From UBA1172 sp049889655 (GTDB lineage: Bacteria > Pseudomonadota > Alphaproteobacteria > Puniceispirillales > UBA1172), in assembly GCA_049889655.1 (NCBI GenBank), contig JBMHCY010000065.1:1-25507 (forward strand): a DNA stretch of 25,507 nt. The letters are read 5' to 3'. The notes beneath the pieces were generated by a model. It did not search any database. It had not been told where the DNA came from and saw only the letters and a program-made list of their open reading frames with translations. The number at the start of each line of letters is the position of its first letter. The stretch's first letter is position 1. Position numbers and translations under genes: made by a program. This document shows, piece after piece, positions 23,221 to 25,507 of this stretch.

Positions 23221-24348
23221 TCAGCTGAGCCGATATGTGGCAACAGGCTCACCAAGAACCGCGAGATCAGGGCTTAAACCGAGCCCTGGGATATCGGGGG
23301 CCACCACCCCGCCATCGATAACAGGAGCCTCAAACACAGCTGTTGATTGTGAGACCATGGCCCGGGTATCGAGGGCGCAACGAAGCAGATGCCGCGGCGT
23401 TGATTGTGCCATATGCAGCACCGCAGCAAAGGCGATCTCTGAGCCGACCGTTTCCTGCACGCTCATCACCAGCCCGGCAGCACGGCAGAGTTCCCGCTGT
23501 CGGCGTGTCCGCGTCAGGCCGCCCTGTTTGGAAATCTTGAGCCCGACACCATCGCAGGCATCGGTGCGGATGGCATGGATGATGTCAGCTTCGCTCTCAA
23601 CCAGTTCATCAAGCAGCAGAGGATGCTGCAACCGGGCCCGCAGGGACAGTGTTTCTGCCCAGGTGGCACACGGGGCTTCCAGCACAAAATCGAGCCCCGG
23701 TGGCAACAGAGCCATCATCCGCAAGGCGTGCTCGACACTCAGCCCCCCGTTGGCATCAACGAGAAACCATTCGTGATCACGTTTATCACGAAGGCAGGCC
23801 TTGATCCGTTCGGCGTCGAGGGCGGGACCGCCTTCGTCCTGGCTGGCACCGATTTTCACCGAATGGCCGAGAAACCCGGCAGTGCGGTGATCATCAACAG
23901 CCTTTCGCATGGCATCGGGATCATCGCTGCCAATCGATGAGATGACCGGCACACGACCATCAATCCGCCCGCCCAGCAGATCAACGACGCTCATGCCCTG
24001 GGCCTTGCCGGTGATATCCCAGAGCGCGACATCGATGGCTGTCTTGGCGGCACGCTGGCCTTTCATCGCCTCATCCATGCGGTCATTGACACGGTCATGA
24101 TGGCGCGGGTCCATCCCCAGAACGGCAGGGGCCAATTCAGCCAGCGCCGCGTGCACACCGCCGGCATGGGCAGCGATATAACTGGCCCCGAACGGGGTCG
24201 TCTCCCCCCACCCGACAAGCCCGCAATCGGTTTCCATCCTGAGGATGCAGGCATCGAAGCCCCGATATTCTCGGCCGCCGGAAAGCCGGTAGACACCCCC
24301 GCTATAAGGAAGGTGCACGGCAAAGATATCAATCGTACTGATCTTCAT
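23221..24348 (-). CDS. Enolase-superfamily enzyme, hydroxyproline-betaine epimerase / cis-3-hydroxyproline dehydratase type
   Basis: A 375-residue mandelate racemase/muconate lactonizing enzyme fold. Metal ligands are Asp198 (VDANGG), Glu224 (LEAPC) and Asp247 (LLDEL). The acid/base lysines are Lys165 (SVKIG) and Lys271 (GLKISKQGG). The N-terminal part (GWGETTPFGASYIAAHAGGV, LAELAPAVLGMDP, MDEAMKGQ, AKTAIDVALWDITGKAQG) resembles, from memory, 4R-hydroxyproline betaine 2-epimerase (HpbD) and cis-3-hydroxy-L-proline dehydratase. The two activities cannot be separated by eye; N-succinylamino-acid racemase-like activity is a further possibility. It starts one base after the stop of the upstream MDR oxidoreductase, so the two are coupled. 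Confidence 0.87.
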   Translation of the reverse strand: MKISTIDIFAVHLPYSGGVYRLSGGREYRGFDACILRMETDCGLVGWGETTPFGASYIAAHAGGVHAALAELAPAVLGMDPRHHDRVNDRMDEAMKGQRAAKTAIDVALWDITGKAQGMSVVDLLGGRIDGRVPVISSIGSDDPDAMRKAVDDHRTAGFLGHSVKIGASQDEGGPALDAERIKACLRDKRDHEWFLVDANGGLSVEHALRMMALLPPGLDFVLEAPCATWAETLSLRARLQHPLLLDELVESEADIIHAIRTDACDGVGLKISKQGGLTRTRRQRELCRAAGLVMSVQETVGSEIAFAAVLHMAQSTPRHLLRCALDTRAMVSQSTAVFEAPVIDGGVVAPDIPGLGLSPDLAVLGEPVATYRLS

Positions 24349-24349
24349 A

Positions 24350-25447
24350 TCAATCCTGGGGAATGGTCAGCACAATCTTGCCAACGAAATTCTTTTCGAG
24401 AAACATGGCCTGGGCTTTGGCGATTTCATGCAGCGGGAAGGTCGCAGCGATCGGCGGCCGGACAGCTCCCTTTTCCAGCAATGCGATCAGGTTTTCAAAG
24501 GCGGCACGATCCTGATAGGTGCTGCCCAGCAGGCTGAGGTCTTTCAGGTAAAGCGTCCGGACATCGAGTTCCACGATCGGCCCGGCAATGGCCCCGGCGG
24601 TAATGTAGCGGCCGCCGCGGCGCAGCAATTCCAGCAGGGTCGGCCAGCCCGAACCGGCGACGAGATCAACCACCACATCCACCGCATCACGCCCGAGCAC
24701 TGCCAGCAAATCAGCATGGCGATCCACGACCTGATCAGCCCCGAGTGCCTTGAGCGCATCGGCCTTGGCCTCAGCCGCGATCGCAATCACCTCACAACCA
24801 CGCTGTTTGGCGAGCTGAACAGCAGCAGAGCCGACACCACCGGATGCCCCGGTGATCAGCACACGTTCCGCCCCCAGCCTGACACGGAAGAGCATATTTT
24901 CCGCCGTCGAATACGCACACGGGATCGCTGCCAGTTCGATATCAGAAAGATCAGTCTTGATCGGAAATGCCTCAACGGCAGGAACCCTGGCATACTGGGC
25001 AAAGCCACCATCGCATTCCGAGCCCATCGTCCAGCATGAAAATGGGGCCTCCTTGCCGGGAACATCCATCATCGTGCGGCACAGCACCCGCTCACCGATA
25101 CGGCCTTGGTCAACCTTCGCCCCGACAGCCACGATCTCGCCGGAAACATCAGCACCCTGAATCCGCGGGAAGACCAGCGATTCACCTGACCACGACGCAT
25201 CATCGGCATCAACCTCATCAAAACCGCCTTCGCCACCGGCATTGGTATCACCGGTCACGGCTTTGGAATACCAGCCGATGCGGGTGTTGATATCGGTATT
25301 GTTGACCCCGGCCGCTGTCAGTTTGATCAGCACATCATGATCACCGGGGGCGGGCACCGGCACATCATCGCGGAAAACCAGCGATTCAAAACCGCCATGG
25401 CCGACAAGATGAACAGCCTTCATCAGAGCAGGGACGGTTGCAGGCAT
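24350..25447 (-). CDS. Zinc-free MDR-family oxidoreductase (alcohol dehydrogenase/quinone reductase-like)
   Basis: A 365-residue medium-chain dehydrogenase/reductase. The GroES-like half has GVNNTDINTRIGWYS, with Asn where zinc enzymes have the catalytic Cys. A roughly 30-residue insert rich in Gly and Asp precedes FPRIQGADVSGEIVAVG. GSECDGGFAQYARVPA and CAYSTAENML follow, and the cofactor fold starts at ITGASGGVGSAAVQLAK. This pattern fits, from memory, the uncharacterised MDR9 subgroup. NADPH-dependent reduction or dehydrogenation is likely; the substrate is unknown. ATG 25447 has AGAGG 8 nt upstream. First gene of a two-gene operon with the enolase-superfamily enzyme; its promoter lies at or beyond the window end. 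Confidence 0.88.
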   Translation of the reverse strand: MPATVPALMKAVHLVGHGGFESLVFRDDVPVPAPGDHDVLIKLTAAGVNNTDINTRIGWYSKAVTGDTNAGGEGGFDEVDADDASWSGESLVFPRIQGADVSGEIVAVGAKVDQGRIGERVLCRTMMDVPGKEAPFSCWTMGSECDGGFAQYARVPAVEAFPIKTDLSDIELAAIPCAYSTAENMLFRVRLGAERVLITGASGGVGSAAVQLAKQRGCEVIAIAAEAKADALKALGADQVVDRHADLLAVLGRDAVDVVVDLVAGSGWPTLLELLRRGGRYITAGAIAGPIVELDVRTLYLKDLSLLGSTYQDRAAFENLIALLEKGAVRPPIAATFPLHEIAKAQAMFLEKNFVGKIVLTIPQD

Positions 25448-25507
25448 GGCATCACCTCTTAGAGTTGAGAGAAAGACCCTCCCTCCCCTCATAGCGTTAA
25501 CGGCGGG

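Overview
The window looks like a chromosomal segment of a GC-rich alphaproteobacterium. The evidence is the block rpsF-rpsR-rplI ... dnaB-alr-...-radA-cvpA-purF, the yfgM-bamB-der block, an L9 with a long acidic tail, and two small genes that I place in the alphaproteobacterial families DUF2794 and DUF3126. Coding density is very high. Genes are packed with 1-12 nt gaps or TGATG/ATGA overlaps, there is no gene-free stretch over 300 bases, and I see no rRNA, tRNA, IS element, prophage gene or CRISPR array. The exact genus cannot be told from the sequence.

Layout. (1) 1-2655, minus strand: the 5' part of the complex I operon, nuoA-nuoB-nuoC-nuoD, with nuoD cut by the window edge. (2) 2750-3652, minus: a DapA/NanA-superfamily class I aldolase that lacks the arginine expected in a lysine-pathway enzyme. 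A perfect 12-bp palindrome overlaps its predicted promoter. (3) 3727-5293, plus: a promoter, a strongly structured leader, rpsF, rpsR, rplI and a clear intrinsic terminator. (4) 5308-13745, plus: dnaB-alr-mlaE-mlaF-radA, then a second promoter and cvpA-purF-SDR. This is replication, cell-wall D-alanine supply, envelope lipid transport, DNA repair and purine synthesis in one tightly packed run. (5) 13746-17136, minus: yfgM-like, bamB-like and der, i.e. outer-membrane assembly and ribosome assembly, in the same order as in E. coli. (6) 17257-17837, plus: two small conserved proteins of unknown function. (7) 17854-25447: an accessory-looking metabolic region. It holds a minus-strand operon of ketopantoate-reductase-like, YgeA-like amino-acid racemase and GNAT genes. 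Divergent from it is an MttB-superfamily methyltransferase with malonyl-CoA decarboxylase. Convergent with that pair is an operon of an MDR oxidoreductase and an enolase-superfamily enzyme of the hydroxyproline-betaine epimerase / cis-3-hydroxyproline dehydratase type.

Most of the window is housekeeping. The parts that deserve attention are the region-7 cluster, which may degrade a quaternary amine such as a proline-type betaine (inference); the rpsF leader with mutually exclusive hairpins; the palindromic operator in front of the aldolase; the dnaB upstream region (terminator, DnaA box, possible leaderless start); and a Der GTPase whose second G4 motif reads NMWD instead of NKWD. I did not find a convincing wholly new defence or mobile system.
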